64,000 nt of DNA from PALSA-612 sp963742925. GTDB taxonomy: Bacteria; Actinomycetota; Thermoleophilia; Gaiellales; Gaiellaceae. Within the stretch, counting starts at the first letter, position 1, and every line of letters starts with the position of its first letter. Under the pieces are notes generated by a model that had not been told where the DNA came from, ran no database searches, and worked only from the letters and a program-made list of their open reading frames with translations. Positions 34,410-42,146 of the stretch are shown here, piece by piece. The stretch is from contig CAVUNV010000007.1 of NCBI GenBank assembly GCA_963742925.1, forward strand, positions 160,131-224,130, written 5' to 3'. Made by a program: the position numbers and the translations under genes.

Positions 34410-34646
34410 TCAGCGCCCAAACGACTCGCGGCGCCACTGCGCGCGGCCCCACGCGAAGAGCGCTTCCTCGTCGAACTCAGACGGGAAACCCTCTGGCGGC
34501 ACCGCGGACGTGTAACTGCGCCCTTCCTCCGGCGCTATCGGGCGGTCAGGGTCCAGGCTGACGCCGAAGACGCCGCCCGGACGGTGTCCCCACACCTCGA
34601 TCATCCCAGAGGCGAAACCCTCCTCGTCGAAACGCCTACGCGGCAT
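34410..34646 (-). CDS. Hypothetical 78-aa protein
   Basis: ATG 34646 follows aggaggctgcagg, a strong ribosome site. MPRRRFDEEGFASGMIEVWG then HRPGGVFGVSLDPDRPIAPE and PSEFDEEALFAWGRAQWRRE. Rich in aromatic and acidic residues; no family recognised. Coding looks genuine. Confidence 0.6.
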   Translation of the reverse strand: MPRRRFDEEGFASGMIEVWGHRPGGVFGVSLDPDRPIAPEEGRSYTSAVPPEGFPSEFDEEALFAWGRAQWRRESFGR

Positions 34647-34699
34647 CCTGCAGCCTCCTATTCCGCCCGAGCGATGTTGAAACCAAGCGTGTAAGGCCA

Positions 34700-34810
34700 G
34701 GCCCGGCAGACTGGCCGCAGAGGAGAAGGTTCGCACTCTGCCGCCTCTCTTGTGATTTGCCGTCAGTCAGAGGCGCCACCGGACCCGGCCAAGAAGACAG
34801 CATACGACGG
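34700..34810. repeat. E2 dispersed repeat, copy 2
   Basis: Counterpart of 33738-33830 (see blocks there), upstream of the 34850 micro-ORF. Confidence 0.6.
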
Positions 34811-34849
34811 AAGCCACCCCGATTGAAGGCGGCGGGATACGCTCTGCGC

Positions 34850-34933
34850 GTGGCTTGGCCTCTCGTCGCATGCTCGGCCGCGTTTCTCTCGAGCGTCGGC
34901 GTGTTCGTCTGGTTGGGCCGCTCGATCGGCTGA
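34850..34933 (+). CDS. 27-aa single-pass membrane micro-ORF
   Basis: GTG 34850: MAWPLVACSAAFLSSVGVFV then WLGRSIG, a single hydrophobic helix. A -10-like tacgct (34838-34843) stands 6 nt upstream, so leaderless expression is possible. Too short for certainty. Confidence 0.35.
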   Translation: MAWPLVACSAAFLSSVGVFVWLGRSIG

Positions 34934-34971
34934 GCGGTTAAGCCGCCCGAGCGGATGAACCTAAGCGGCGG

Positions 34972-35232
34972 TCAGTCGAGGCTGATCTCGTTGCCACTGC
35001 GATCTAGCCTGACCCGACGCGGCGGGTCTTCCTTGTTGAGGTAGTTCCGGAGCACGTCCGAGACGGCCGAAAGCGAAAGCCCCGGTTCACCGGCAGCCAG
35101 CTCGATCGTGAACTCGCGCTCGACTCCGGTCTCTCTGTGCCTCAGCCGGTACGCCTTGCCCCCGGCGACGTCCGCGCCATCGCCGCTATGGCCTTCGAAC
35201 GCCGAACTCTTGACCACTTGCCACACCGCCAC
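34972..35232 (-). CDS. Hypothetical 86-aa protein
   Basis: GTG start at 35232. MAVWQVVKSSAFEGHSGDGA, then KAYRLRHRETGVEREFTIEL and GLSLSAVSDVLRNYLNKEDP, ending VRLDRSGNEISLD. Looks like a real small alpha/beta protein by composition; no family recognised. Confidence 0.55.
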   Translation of the reverse strand: MAVWQVVKSSAFEGHSGDGADVAGGKAYRLRHRETGVEREFTIELAAGEPGLSLSAVSDVLRNYLNKEDPPRRVRLDRSGNEISLD

Positions 35233-35514
35233 GGCGTGACGATTCTGACATGGACCGCGTCTGGTGTGGCATGGCCTTCGGCGAGACCCCCGACTGCGGC
35301 CACCCGGAGGTCTCGCCCAAGGCCGTCTCTGTACGTCAAGACGCGCCTGACGGCCGAATCCTGGCGCGGTGCTAGCGGCGAGGTTGCTCTACGTGCGGCT
35401 GAGCGCCCGCCACACGGCCTGCACGCCCGCATCATCCGATTCGGTGGGATAAAGGCCAAGGGCGCTAGTTGCGCCCCTGACCCTGACCCTTACTCCGTTT
35501 AGCGCTTGTGCGGC

Positions 35515-36240
35515 CTAGGGGTAGACCTTGCAGAGCTTGCCGCAGCCGAGGACGTCGAACGCACTCGACGGGCTGCCCGTGTTGTCAATCCAGGTAGCGC
35601 CGTTCCATGACATGACCGGGCCGGTGCTCGCGCCGTTGTACGTGAAGTTCCACGCATCCCAGGTGTCGTTCAGGACGTTCGGGCCGGCAATGGCGATCAG
35701 CCAATACTGGTGACCCGCCCCGACCGGGATCAACGGGCTCACGTTGATCGTGGTGACCGTGCAGCAGCCCCCGAACGGAGGCTGACCGGCCACAGACCAG
35801 CTACGAATCACCGCTCCCGGCAACCCCCCGTTGTCCCGGGCCAACTCGACGGTCGCGTTGTTGGTGCCGGAAACGTTGGTAAGCGCAAGGTCGATGCGCG
35901 TGATCTGCGAGCCGGTGCTGGGCGTGAACGCGTTCGCGTTTTCGAACAAGCCAGGGGTTGAACCCGGCTCGGACACGGTCCAGCCTGTACTGGAGTCGTA
36001 GGCGTTCCCCGGCCCGAAGTTATTGAAGATCGTCGCGGCCGTGCTCGGGAGAGCGCTCGAAGCCGAACCGGCGACTCCCGCCCTGGCACCCGTGGTCGTG
36101 ATCGCCCCCCTCGAAACGGCCGGAGCACGACTCGCGCCCGCCACCGGTGCGGCGGCCAAAACAAGACCAGCGGCGGCTGCGGCGACTAGCCCCGCACCGA
36201 TCATGCTCGCACGATTAACACGTTTAGCTCGCTTCCTCAA
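35515..36240 (-). CDS. Secreted protein with beta-sandwich (choice-of-anchor-like) domain
   Basis: TTG 36240 follows agagggggcgtc. Basic start (RKRAKRVNRAS) then signal peptide MIGAGLVAAAAAGLVLAAAP. The mature part has TIFNNFGPGNAYDSSTGWTV, SQITRIDLALTNVSGTNNAT, HQYWLIAIAGPNVLNDTWDA and NFTYNGASTGPVMSWNGATW, the plan of small jelly-roll exoprotein domains that record a time-stamped or surface feature, often PEP-CTERM-related. No anchor is present. 241 aa. Unusual cargo for a phage-like element; could be lysogenic conversion cargo. Confidence 0.7.
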   Translation of the reverse strand: MRKRAKRVNRASMIGAGLVAAAAAGLVLAAAPVAGASRAPAVSRGAITTTGARAGVAGSASSALPSTAATIFNNFGPGNAYDSSTGWTVSEPGSTPGLFENANAFTPSTGSQITRIDLALTNVSGTNNATVELARDNGGLPGAVIRSWSVAGQPPFGGCCTVTTINVSPLIPVGAGHQYWLIAIAGPNVLNDTWDAWNFTYNGASTGPVMSWNGATWIDNTGSPSSAFDVLGCGKLCKVYP

Positions 36241-36663
36241 GACGCCCCCTCTCGTCAGAACAACAAAGGAATCCGTTCTGCCGCAGACGGCAAGTATGCC
36301 CCCTGGTACGGATCGACGCAATCCCCGGGTCGAGTGAGCAATGTAGAGACATTCGTGCGCCTCGCCTCGGCACCCCGACCGGCACCCTGCCTGCGGTGAT
36401 GTAGTCGGCGGCCCCTGTTTTGCGGAAGCTGGCGCCGACCCGATCGAGCTCGGCACGGACGGGTGAGGGCTCAGCGGCCACGGGGCGTGAGAGTCAAGCA
36501 GCCGGTTCGGACACCTGGCGGCCAGCACGCCCACCCACCGCAGGACGGGGCCCCGCCACCACGCCGCCCTGCCCGCAGCCAACGCAGTAAGACCCGCTTG
36601 CGCGCTCTGCGTCGAGCTACTGGCGAGCGTCCCGCGCCGGCAGGCTGCCGGGCGACACCGTAG
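36241..36663. other. 423-bp stretch without a supported gene, with nested inverted repeat
   Basis: No credible ORF. Perfect 13-bp inverted repeat cgagcgtcccgcg (36624-36636) / cgcgggacgctcg (36668-36680) whose loop holds ccggcag-g-ctgccgg. Could be a terminator, an RNA structure or an origin element. Confidence 0.55.
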
Positions 36664-36789
36664 TTGTCGCGGGACGCTCGCTCATGGGAGACGCTACGCG
36701 ACTGGCTCGAGCGCGAGGTGGAGCAGCGACGGCGGGAGCAGGGAACCTACCGCGGGGTAGAAAATCGGGTAGAAGAGCGGCCTGCCTGA
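36664..36789 (+). CDS. 41-aa charged helical ORF
   Basis: TTG 36664: MSRDARSWETLRDWLEREVE then QRRREQGTYRGVENRVEERP. Amphipathic, Glu/Arg-rich. Its 3' end contains a 30-nt motif repeated at 37217. Weak start and no ribosome site; low certainty. Confidence 0.35.
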   Translation: MSRDARSWETLRDWLEREVEQRRREQGTYRGVENRVEERPA

Positions 36790-36822
36790 GCCGTCCGAAG
36801 GGTGGCCGGGCTGCCCCCGGAA

Positions 36823-36900
36823 TTACGAGAGCCAGTTCGTGGCGACGAACCAGAAGCAGACCACCACGCCGGTAGCAGCGCTCAGCAGGGCGACTGTCAT
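36823..36900 (-). CDS. 25-aa single-pass membrane micro-ORF
   Basis: ATG 36900: MTVALLSAATGVVVCFWFVA then TNWLS, a single hydrophobic helix like the micro-ORF at 34850. No clear ribosome site. Confidence 0.35.
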   Translation of the reverse strand: MTVALLSAATGVVVCFWFVATNWLS

Positions 36901-37024
36901 GTTCGGTCACATCGGGCCTGGAGCCTGGTCGGGCGACCCTCGAACGAGTGACATCCCGAGTAGCGCCCGACGCACCGGCGCCAAAAGGGGCGTAGAGTCT
37001 TCCTCGTAGCTTCCAGCCGCAGCC

Positions 37025-37222
37025 ATGGGGGAGTCATGGAGACACGGAAGCCTGAAAATCGAGTCGGAGGCGTGGTTCCGCGCTGTCGCGGAGGGGCGCT
37101 TGCTGCCCGCGTCGGATATGCCGCGCCGGGCGGACCCGGGTTGGGCTCGTGTCGAGCCCGTTCGCCGGCCCCACGTCGTGAGGCCGAGGTATCAGCAGGA
37201 CACGGGTCGTTCATCAGGGTAG
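37025..37222 (+). CDS. Hypothetical 65-aa protein
   Basis: ATG 37025. MGESWRHGSLKIESEAWFRA then VAEGRLLPASDMPRRADPGW and ARVEPVRRPHVVRPRYQQDT. Coding-like but unrecognised; the C-terminal end overlaps the repeat at 37217. Confidence 0.4.
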   Translation: MGESWRHGSLKIESEAWFRAVAEGRLLPASDMPRRADPGWARVEPVRRPHVVRPRYQQDTGRSSG

Positions 37223-37288
37223 AAGATCGGGGTAGAGAGAGCGGCCTTTCTCGTCGACGGCGAGCGTTACCGCCAACGGATCGGAGGC

Positions 37289-37567
37289 TCAGCCGCCGAG
37301 TTCGGTTCTGAGCTTGATGACCTCCGCCAAGGTCTCGTCCGGCAGCCCGCCGCCGTCCATCAACTTACTTATCGCGCGCAACGTGTTGGTTGTCCTCGTC
37401 GTGGGCGTCGCCAGATCGACCGGCCGCCACGTGCCTGCCTTGGTGAACTCGTCCATCGTGTCGGCGCTGCGAATGTGAGGGACCAGCCGGTCTCGCGTGT
37501 CCCTGGAGATCTCGACGGGCTCGCGCGGCGTGATGATCTGCACCCGGTCGATTCGCGGCTCGCTCAT
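37289..37567 (-). CDS. Hypothetical 92-aa protein
   Basis: ATG 37567. MSEPRIDRVQIITPREPVEI, then SRDTRDRLVPHIRSADTMDE and NTLRAISKLMDGGGLPDETL. Balanced composition and an ordinary start suggest a genuine gene. No family recognised. Last gene before the right att site of E2. Confidence 0.6.
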   Translation of the reverse strand: MSEPRIDRVQIITPREPVEISRDTRDRLVPHIRSADTMDEFTKAGTWRPVDLATPTTRTTNTLRAISKLMDGGGLPDETLAEVIKLRTELGG

Positions 37568-37840
37568 CGTGCCGAGCCTACTAACTCTCGGATCGTCAGT
37601 CGGCTGCGCGTTCGACCCGCCGCGCCCCGGGCTTCGGGGATGAGGCGCGGTGGCAGCGGGTGATCGACCAGATCAACGACGCCGCCGCTTGACGTTGCCA
37701 TGTCGGGCGACGGTTTCTGTGCCTAATCAGTGCCCAAACGTCGGGAAACCGGCCTGCTCAACCATGCCGAGCGACCGGCGGGAACCGTGTAGCGAAGCCA
37801 CTTCCCGCCACGTCACGACACCGGCCGCCACCCCTCTGAG
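37568..37840. other. E2 right end, no supported gene
   Basis: A plus-strand remnant reading DEARWQRVIDQINDAAA (stop near 37690) has no start codon; nothing else is supported up to attR. Confidence 0.45.
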
Positions 37841-37890
37841 AACCCCGTGGAGGTTCAAGTCCTCTCATCCGCACCTAGCTTCTGAGCAGG
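37841..37890 (+). repeat. E2 attR (partial tRNA-Leu)
   Basis: 50-nt exact copy of 23549-23598 including the tRNA-Leu T-arm and acceptor 3' strand, without the 5' part of the tRNA. Confidence 0.93.
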
Positions 37891-37930
37891 CTTGTCGCTC
37901 CTCGGAACCCGCGTGAGCGATTGGGTCGGC

Positions 37931-38146
37931 TCAGCCCTGTTCCGAGAGCTTCTGAACTTCGAGTGCGATTTCTCGCATGGCCTTCTCTAGCGCGCGAGTT
38001 TGTGCGGCCAGTTCTCGTACCGCCAAGGACGTCGGTGTCGCATCCAACCCCGGATGTCCCCATTCGAGCGGCCTGTTGCAGGGTTGGAGCAGCTTGTCGA
38101 CCCGCTCCGTCAAGGTCTCTGTCGAGGTGTCTGTCAAGGTTGGCAA
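37931..38146 (-). CDS. Small coiled-coil protein in the older tandem remnant
   Basis: TTG 38146 follows agaggaggcccccg. MPTLTDTSTETLTERVDKLL, then SLAVRELAAQTRALEKAMRE and IALEVQKLSEQG. Clear paralog of the protein at 34140-34340 (same ETL..RVD.LL and EKA.REIA.EV..L). It lies between E2 attR and the third tRNA-Leu fragment, so it is all that remains of a related earlier insertion. Confidence 0.65.
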   Translation of the reverse strand: MPTLTDTSTETLTERVDKLLQPCNRPLEWGHPGLDATPTSLAVRELAAQTRALEKAMREIALEVQKLSEQG

Positions 38147-38262
38147 CGGGGGCCTCCTCTCACCTCTGGCACTGGACCAGTCAGTACATCTTACCCCAAG
38201 TCCTTTCGCCCAACACCCGGGGTTCGAGGAGAGGGCCACCGGCTTACGCGGCTCCCGTCGCT

Positions 38263-38292
38263 GTGGAGGTTCAAGTCCTCTCATCCGCACCT
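38263..38292 (+). repeat. Third tRNA-Leu 3'-end copy (older att site)
   Basis: 30 nt gtggaggttcaagtcctc... to cacct, matching the tRNA-Leu 3' end at 23556-23585 and the E2 attR. Downstream sequence (ggcgctgccgg) differs from both others and is probably the original host flank. Confidence 0.9.
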
Positions 38293-38323
38293 GGCGCTGC
38301 CGGATTCCGCATATCGTCCGGGC

Positions 38324-39064
38324 GTGCCAGAGATCTCGTCCGTCGCCGATGCCGTCTCGCGGATGGAGGCGATCATCGCTCCGCTTCCGCGCTCGGACGG
38401 GGTCGCTTGCTTTACACGGCTCTACCTCGCGGTCACGAAGCACGTCGAGACGGCACTCCCTGGCCTGACCTTCAACGATCCTCACTTCCTCGAACGGCTC
38501 GACGTCACGTTCGCGCAGTTGTTCTTCGATGCACTCGACAGCTCCACGCGCGCCCCGCAGAGCACACCGCACGCCTGGGTGCCGCTCCTGGAGGCGCGCA
38601 GCCGCCACGGGATCGAGCCGCTCCAGTTCGCGCTGGCCGGAATGAACGCGCACATCAACCGCGACCTGCCGGTCGCGCTCGTGACGACCTGCCGCGAGCT
38701 CGGCATCGCTCTCGAGGAGTCGTCTCCGCAGCACGCCGACTACGTCCGGATCAACAGCCTTCTCGGTGAGGTCGAGGCGCAGGTGAAGCAGCAGTACCTG
38801 ACCGGTTGGATGCGCGGCGTCGACCGGCTCCTGCACCGTGCCGACCGCATCGACGACGTCATGGCGATGTGGGACGTCAGCCGTGCGAGAGACGCCGCCT
38901 GGACGACGGCGGAAGCGCTCTGGGCGCTCCGCGACGACGCACAGCTCTCGGCCGACTACCTGGCCACCGTCGACAGGACGGTCGGCTTCGCCGGCCGCGG
39001 CCTCCTGATACCGGCCGACACCTCGCTGCTCAAGCTGATACGGACGTTTCGACCCATCATCTGA
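38324..39064 (+). CDS. DUF5995 family protein
   Basis: 246 aa from GTG 38324. GVACFTRLYLAVTKHVETAL, LDVTFAQLFFDALDSSTRAP, PLQFALAGMNAHINRDLPVA and the C-terminal VDRTVGFAGRGLLIPADTSL match the all-helical DUF5995 family found mainly in actinobacteria. Conserved His and Asp (MNAHINRDLP) suggest a buried active or metal site, but no activity is established. First host gene after the tandem insertions. Confidence 0.85.
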   Translation: MPEISSVADAVSRMEAIIAPLPRSDGVACFTRLYLAVTKHVETALPGLTFNDPHFLERLDVTFAQLFFDALDSSTRAPQSTPHAWVPLLEARSRHGIEPLQFALAGMNAHINRDLPVALVTTCRELGIALEESSPQHADYVRINSLLGEVEAQVKQQYLTGWMRGVDRLLHRADRIDDVMAMWDVSRARDAAWTTAEALWALRDDAQLSADYLATVDRTVGFAGRGLLIPADTSLLKLIRTFRPII

Positions 39065-39070
39065 CTCAGC

Positions 39071-40486
39071 TCACTTGACGAGCACGGTGGCGGTGCGGTT
39101 CACCGAGTTGCCGTTCGCGTCGCCGATCTTGAAGAACACCTGGTAGAGGCCGTTCTGCGCCGCCTTCGTGATCGGGACACGGAAGCTGACGTACCCGTCG
39201 ATTCCGATCGTCGCCGTGGGCTGAGTGACCGCGACGTCTTTCCCCCGGTAGACGACCGAGATCGTCGAGCCGACGGTTGCCCCGGCCCCGTCGCGGGCCA
39301 GGAGCTCCCACACAGGGAGACGGACGGCCGGATTGGACGCTCCCGCCCGCACGACCACGATCGGGCTGCGGACGTTGAACGGCCGCGCCGCCGAGGCGAA
39401 CGTCGCGAGGGACGGCTTCGGGCTCGCGTCCTCGTTCAGGAGCCCGCTGTGCCAGAGGCTGGCCGGGTCGTCGCGGAAGATGAACCAGACGAACATCTGG
39501 ACGAACGTGTACTTCCGGACGATGGCGAGCGACTGCTTCACGTAGGCCGCCTGCTGGGCGAGCGTGACACCCTTCGGCTGACCCGGCTTCGTCTGGAAGC
39601 CGTACTCGGTGACCCAGATCGGAACGCCGCGACGCTTGAACCATTTGTTCAGGTCGTTCTCGAAGGTCGGGAGCTGCACGAGGTTGACGTTCGGGAAGCG
39701 CACGTTCTGCGTCGGCGACGCGCCGATGTCGGAGTACGGATGGTGTGCCCAGGCGTCGAATTTGACGGCCGGCCGGACTTTCGAGAGCAGTTGCGCGAAG
39801 AGGCCGGGGGCCAGCGTCTGCTGCACACCTCGCTGGGACGTCGGCTTCAGCCGGCCGCGGGGCGACGTCTCGCCGATCGCAACCAGCGCGCGGCTGTTTC
39901 CGGCCTTGACCCCGGCATAGCCGGCGCGCGCGAGACCGGCGTAGATGGTGGGCGAGACCGGCTTCCCCCGGCTGTCGTAGGTCGGTGCCAGGAACTGCTC
40001 GAGGTTCGGCTCGTTCCAGATCGAGTAGTGGCCGATGAAGGGGTAGCCCGGGTAGCGGCCCGAGTAGCGGGCTGCCAGCGCCTGGGCGAAGCTCTGCAGG
40101 TCGGAGAGCCGGGTCGGAGCGTAGTTCGGCCCCTTGCCGCTGTTCGCCCAGTCCGGCGTGCCCCAGATCGTGAACATCACGGTCATCCCGCGGAGGGTCG
40201 CGTTGCGCACGAGATCGTCCAGGTCCTGGAACGCGTAGGCGGGATCGAAGGGATTGGAGGCGCTCGCCGGCCGGGTCGGCGCGATCTGGTTCCAGTAGAC
40301 GGTCGTCCGGAGGATCGAGGCGCCGGTGTCGGAGGCGGCTGTCAGGTTGGCATCACGGGTGACGAGCCAGCGGAAGGACGGATCGTCCTGAAAGCCGACC
40401 AGCATCCGGTCGGCGCTCGTTGCGGCCGCCGGCACCGCCAGCGCGAGCAGCGCGAGCACGAGAAGAGCAGCACGGAATCGAGTCAT
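39071..40486 (-). CDS. Secreted glycoside hydrolase-like protein (clan GH-A)
   Basis: 471 aa. Signal peptide (FRAALLVLALLALAVPAAAT), then a TIM-barrel glycosidase: LRTTVYWNQIAPTRP, GHYSIWNEPNLEQFLAPTYD with the acid/base Glu in NEP, FDAWAHHPYS, and VPIWVTEYGFQTKPGQP with the nucleophile Glu, followed by FVWFIFRDD. This is the GH-A arrangement of GH5/GH39-type enzymes. A C-terminal Ig-like domain (VPITKAAQNGLYQVFFKIGD) ends the protein. Likely cleaves a plant or microbial polysaccharide; substrate unknown. Confidence 0.85.
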   Translation of the reverse strand: MTRFRAALLVLALLALAVPAAATSADRMLVGFQDDPSFRWLVTRDANLTAASDTGASILRTTVYWNQIAPTRPASASNPFDPAYAFQDLDDLVRNATLRGMTVMFTIWGTPDWANSGKGPNYAPTRLSDLQSFAQALAARYSGRYPGYPFIGHYSIWNEPNLEQFLAPTYDSRGKPVSPTIYAGLARAGYAGVKAGNSRALVAIGETSPRGRLKPTSQRGVQQTLAPGLFAQLLSKVRPAVKFDAWAHHPYSDIGASPTQNVRFPNVNLVQLPTFENDLNKWFKRRGVPIWVTEYGFQTKPGQPKGVTLAQQAAYVKQSLAIVRKYTFVQMFVWFIFRDDPASLWHSGLLNEDASPKPSLATFASAARPFNVRSPIVVVRAGASNPAVRLPVWELLARDGAGATVGSTISVVYRGKDVAVTQPTATIGIDGYVSFRVPITKAAQNGLYQVFFKIGDANGNSVNRTATVLVK

Positions 40487-40559
40487 GAAACGACCATAGC
40501 CAGCAACTACCCGGCCGGACCGATCCCAAACCGAACGCTTACTCAGCTCAACGTGAGTT

Positions 40560-41034
40560 TTACGAGGCCGCCGGCGGCGAGCCGAGAACCGCGAGCACGT
40601 CGTCGGCGTGCGTCTTCGGATCGGCCTTGGGAATCACCTTGACGACGGTGCCGTCCGCGCCGATCACGAACGTCGAGCGGGAGACGCCCATGTACTTGCG
40701 GCCGGCAAAGCTCCTTTCGCCCCAGACACCGTACGCCTCGGAGACCTCGTGCCCGGGGTCGGCGAGCAGGCTGAAGGGCAAGTCGTACTTGGCCCTGAAC
40801 TTCGCGTGGGAGGCCTCGCCGTCCGGGCTGACGCCGAGCACGACGGCTCCGGCTCGCTGGAATTCGCCCCAGGCGTCCCGGATCGCACACGCCTGCTTCG
40901 TGCAGCCGGGAGTGTCGTCCTTGGGATAGAAGTACAGGATGACGGGCTGACCTCTGAGGCCGCTCAGACTCACCTGCTTCTCCCGAGTCGGAGGTCAGCG
41001 TGAAGTCGGGGGCCGGTTCACCTTCTGTTACCAA
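40560..41034 (-). CDS. bcp: Thioredoxin-dependent peroxiredoxin, BCP type (single frameshift)
   Basis: TTG 41034 follows aggaggaacgc. EGEPAPDFTLTSDSG precedes VSLSGLRGQPVILYFYPKDD and TPGCTKQACAIRDAWGEFQR with the peroxidatic Cys (TPGCT) and nearby resolving Cys (KQAC), then VLGVSPDGEASHAKFRAKYD. The frame changes near 40980; removing one base gives DSGKQVSLSGL. About 157 aa. It reduces hydroperoxides using thioredoxin. Confidence 0.9.
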
Positions 41035-41118
41035 GCGTTCCTCCTCGCCTCGTGCGGTGTCACCCTCCAAGCAGAGACAGCGTATCTCTGGCACCTGCAC
41101 TCGCGAGGGCCGGACGGT

Positions 41119-41581
41119 TTACCTGTTGATCGGCACCCCCGTGCTCCGGACGGTCATGACGTTGCCGTGCCGAACGGTCACCCAGGCGCTCGTCTCGTAG
41201 GTGTGAGCCCAGAACGTGAAGTGGACACGTCCCTTGACCTTTCGCGTCGGCCCAGAACGACGCCGCTTCGTATCCGGGCGCCAGTGTCGGCGAGATGCAC
41301 TTCAGCCCGGCTTCGGTGACGAAGACCCTGTAGAGCAGATTCGGCTCCATGTTGTCCACCGTCACGTAGGCCTGGACGAGCTGATTGTTGTGCGCCTCTG
41401 TCACCGAGAACGTGCCGAACGACTGCCCTGAAGGGTCAATCGCGCTGCCGTGCTCGCAGGTATAGGGCTGGTTCTGGTAGAGGCCGGACTTGAACGTCTG
41501 ATCTGCGCCGGCGCTCACCACTCCCACCGTCAGGGCCGCCAGGAGAGCCGCCCCGGCGATCACCAGCGGTTTGATCTTCAT
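41119..41581 (-). CDS. Small secreted protein (single frameshift)
   Basis: ATG 41581 after aagggaggg. MKIKPLVIAGAALLAALTVG is a signal peptide. The mature domain has TFKSGLYQNQPYTCEHGSAI, TVDNMEPNLLYRVFVTEAGL and, after a shift near 41236, VHFTFWAHTYETSAWVTVRH then VMTVRSTGVPINR. Beta-rich, with a cysteine pair. No family recognised. About 154 aa. Confidence 0.65.
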
Positions 41582-41771
41582 CATCCCTCCCTTCCAGTCC
41601 TGGAGGTCGCGACAGATTCTTGCGTCACTAGACCCCAACACGAGAATCATGCTTCGAGGGTGGCGCCGAAGCATCAGGCCGGTCGCTGATGCAGGCTGCT
41701 TGAATCTACGGAGCCCATCGGCGGCGTGTCGTCCTCGTGGGCCGGCGGCGGCCGTCGCTACCCTTGCCCGC

Positions 41772-42146
41772 GTGAGACGGTTCGTCGCCGACATGAACCC
41801 GACGCTGCGCGGGTTCATCCTGATCGCGATCGCGTCGGCGGCGATCGTGGCGATGCAGGCCGAGTCCGCGCTCGTCCAGTTCTCGATCGTGCTCCAGATC
41901 GTGTTCCTGATCGCCGTCGCGATCTTCGTCTACACGTTCTGGCGGGAGCGGCGCGGTGAGATCGAGCTGTGGCCGCTGCGCGCCCGCACCGCCTTCTACG
42001 GCGCCGCAGGCCTGATCCTGGCCGACGTCGGCGCCTACTGGTACGACCGGCCGTCGGGCCCGTCCGCGCTGGCGTTCTTCCTCGTGCTCGGGATCTGCGG
42101 CTTCACGATGTTCCGCGTCTGGCGCGACCAGCACACGTACTCATGA
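41772..42146 (+). CDS. Membrane protein with three predicted helices
   Basis: 124 aa from GTG 41772 (ATG 41793 also possible). Hydrophobic segments at FILIAIASAAIVAMQAES, FSIVLQIVFLIAVAIFVYTF and LAFFLVLGICGFTMFRVW, with FWRERRGEIELWPLRARTAF between. No family recognised. Stop overlaps the next gene's ATG. Confidence 0.7.
   Translation: MRRFVADMNPTLRGFILIAIASAAIVAMQAESALVQFSIVLQIVFLIAVAIFVYTFWRERRGEIELWPLRARTAFYGAAGLILADVGAYWYDRPSGPSALAFFLVLGICGFTMFRVWRDQHTYS

Larger units (their letters stand above)
23549..37890. mobile_element. E2: 14.3-kb integrated phage/satellite element in tRNA-Leu
   Basis: Bounded by 50-nt perfect direct repeats (23549-23598 and 37841-37890) that include the tRNA-Leu 3' end. 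Contents: minus-strand integrase, HTH and excisionase; plus-strand array of tiny cassette genes; minus-strand AAA ATPase and HTH; plus-strand RHH-M41-HNH-TerS-TerL module; then sparse small genes. No portal, capsid or tail gene is recognisable, so it resembles a phage satellite or degraded prophage that packages its own DNA using foreign shells. Confidence 0.88.

Noticed and set aside
35250..35375. 41-aa plus-strand ORF with GMAFGETPDCGHPEVSPK
   Set aside because: Overlap-free but without ribosome site, promoter or relatives; evidence too weak.
7879..38292. Insertion sequences or transposons
   Set aside because: No transposase motif and no terminal inverted repeats with target duplications; boundaries are tRNA att repeats.
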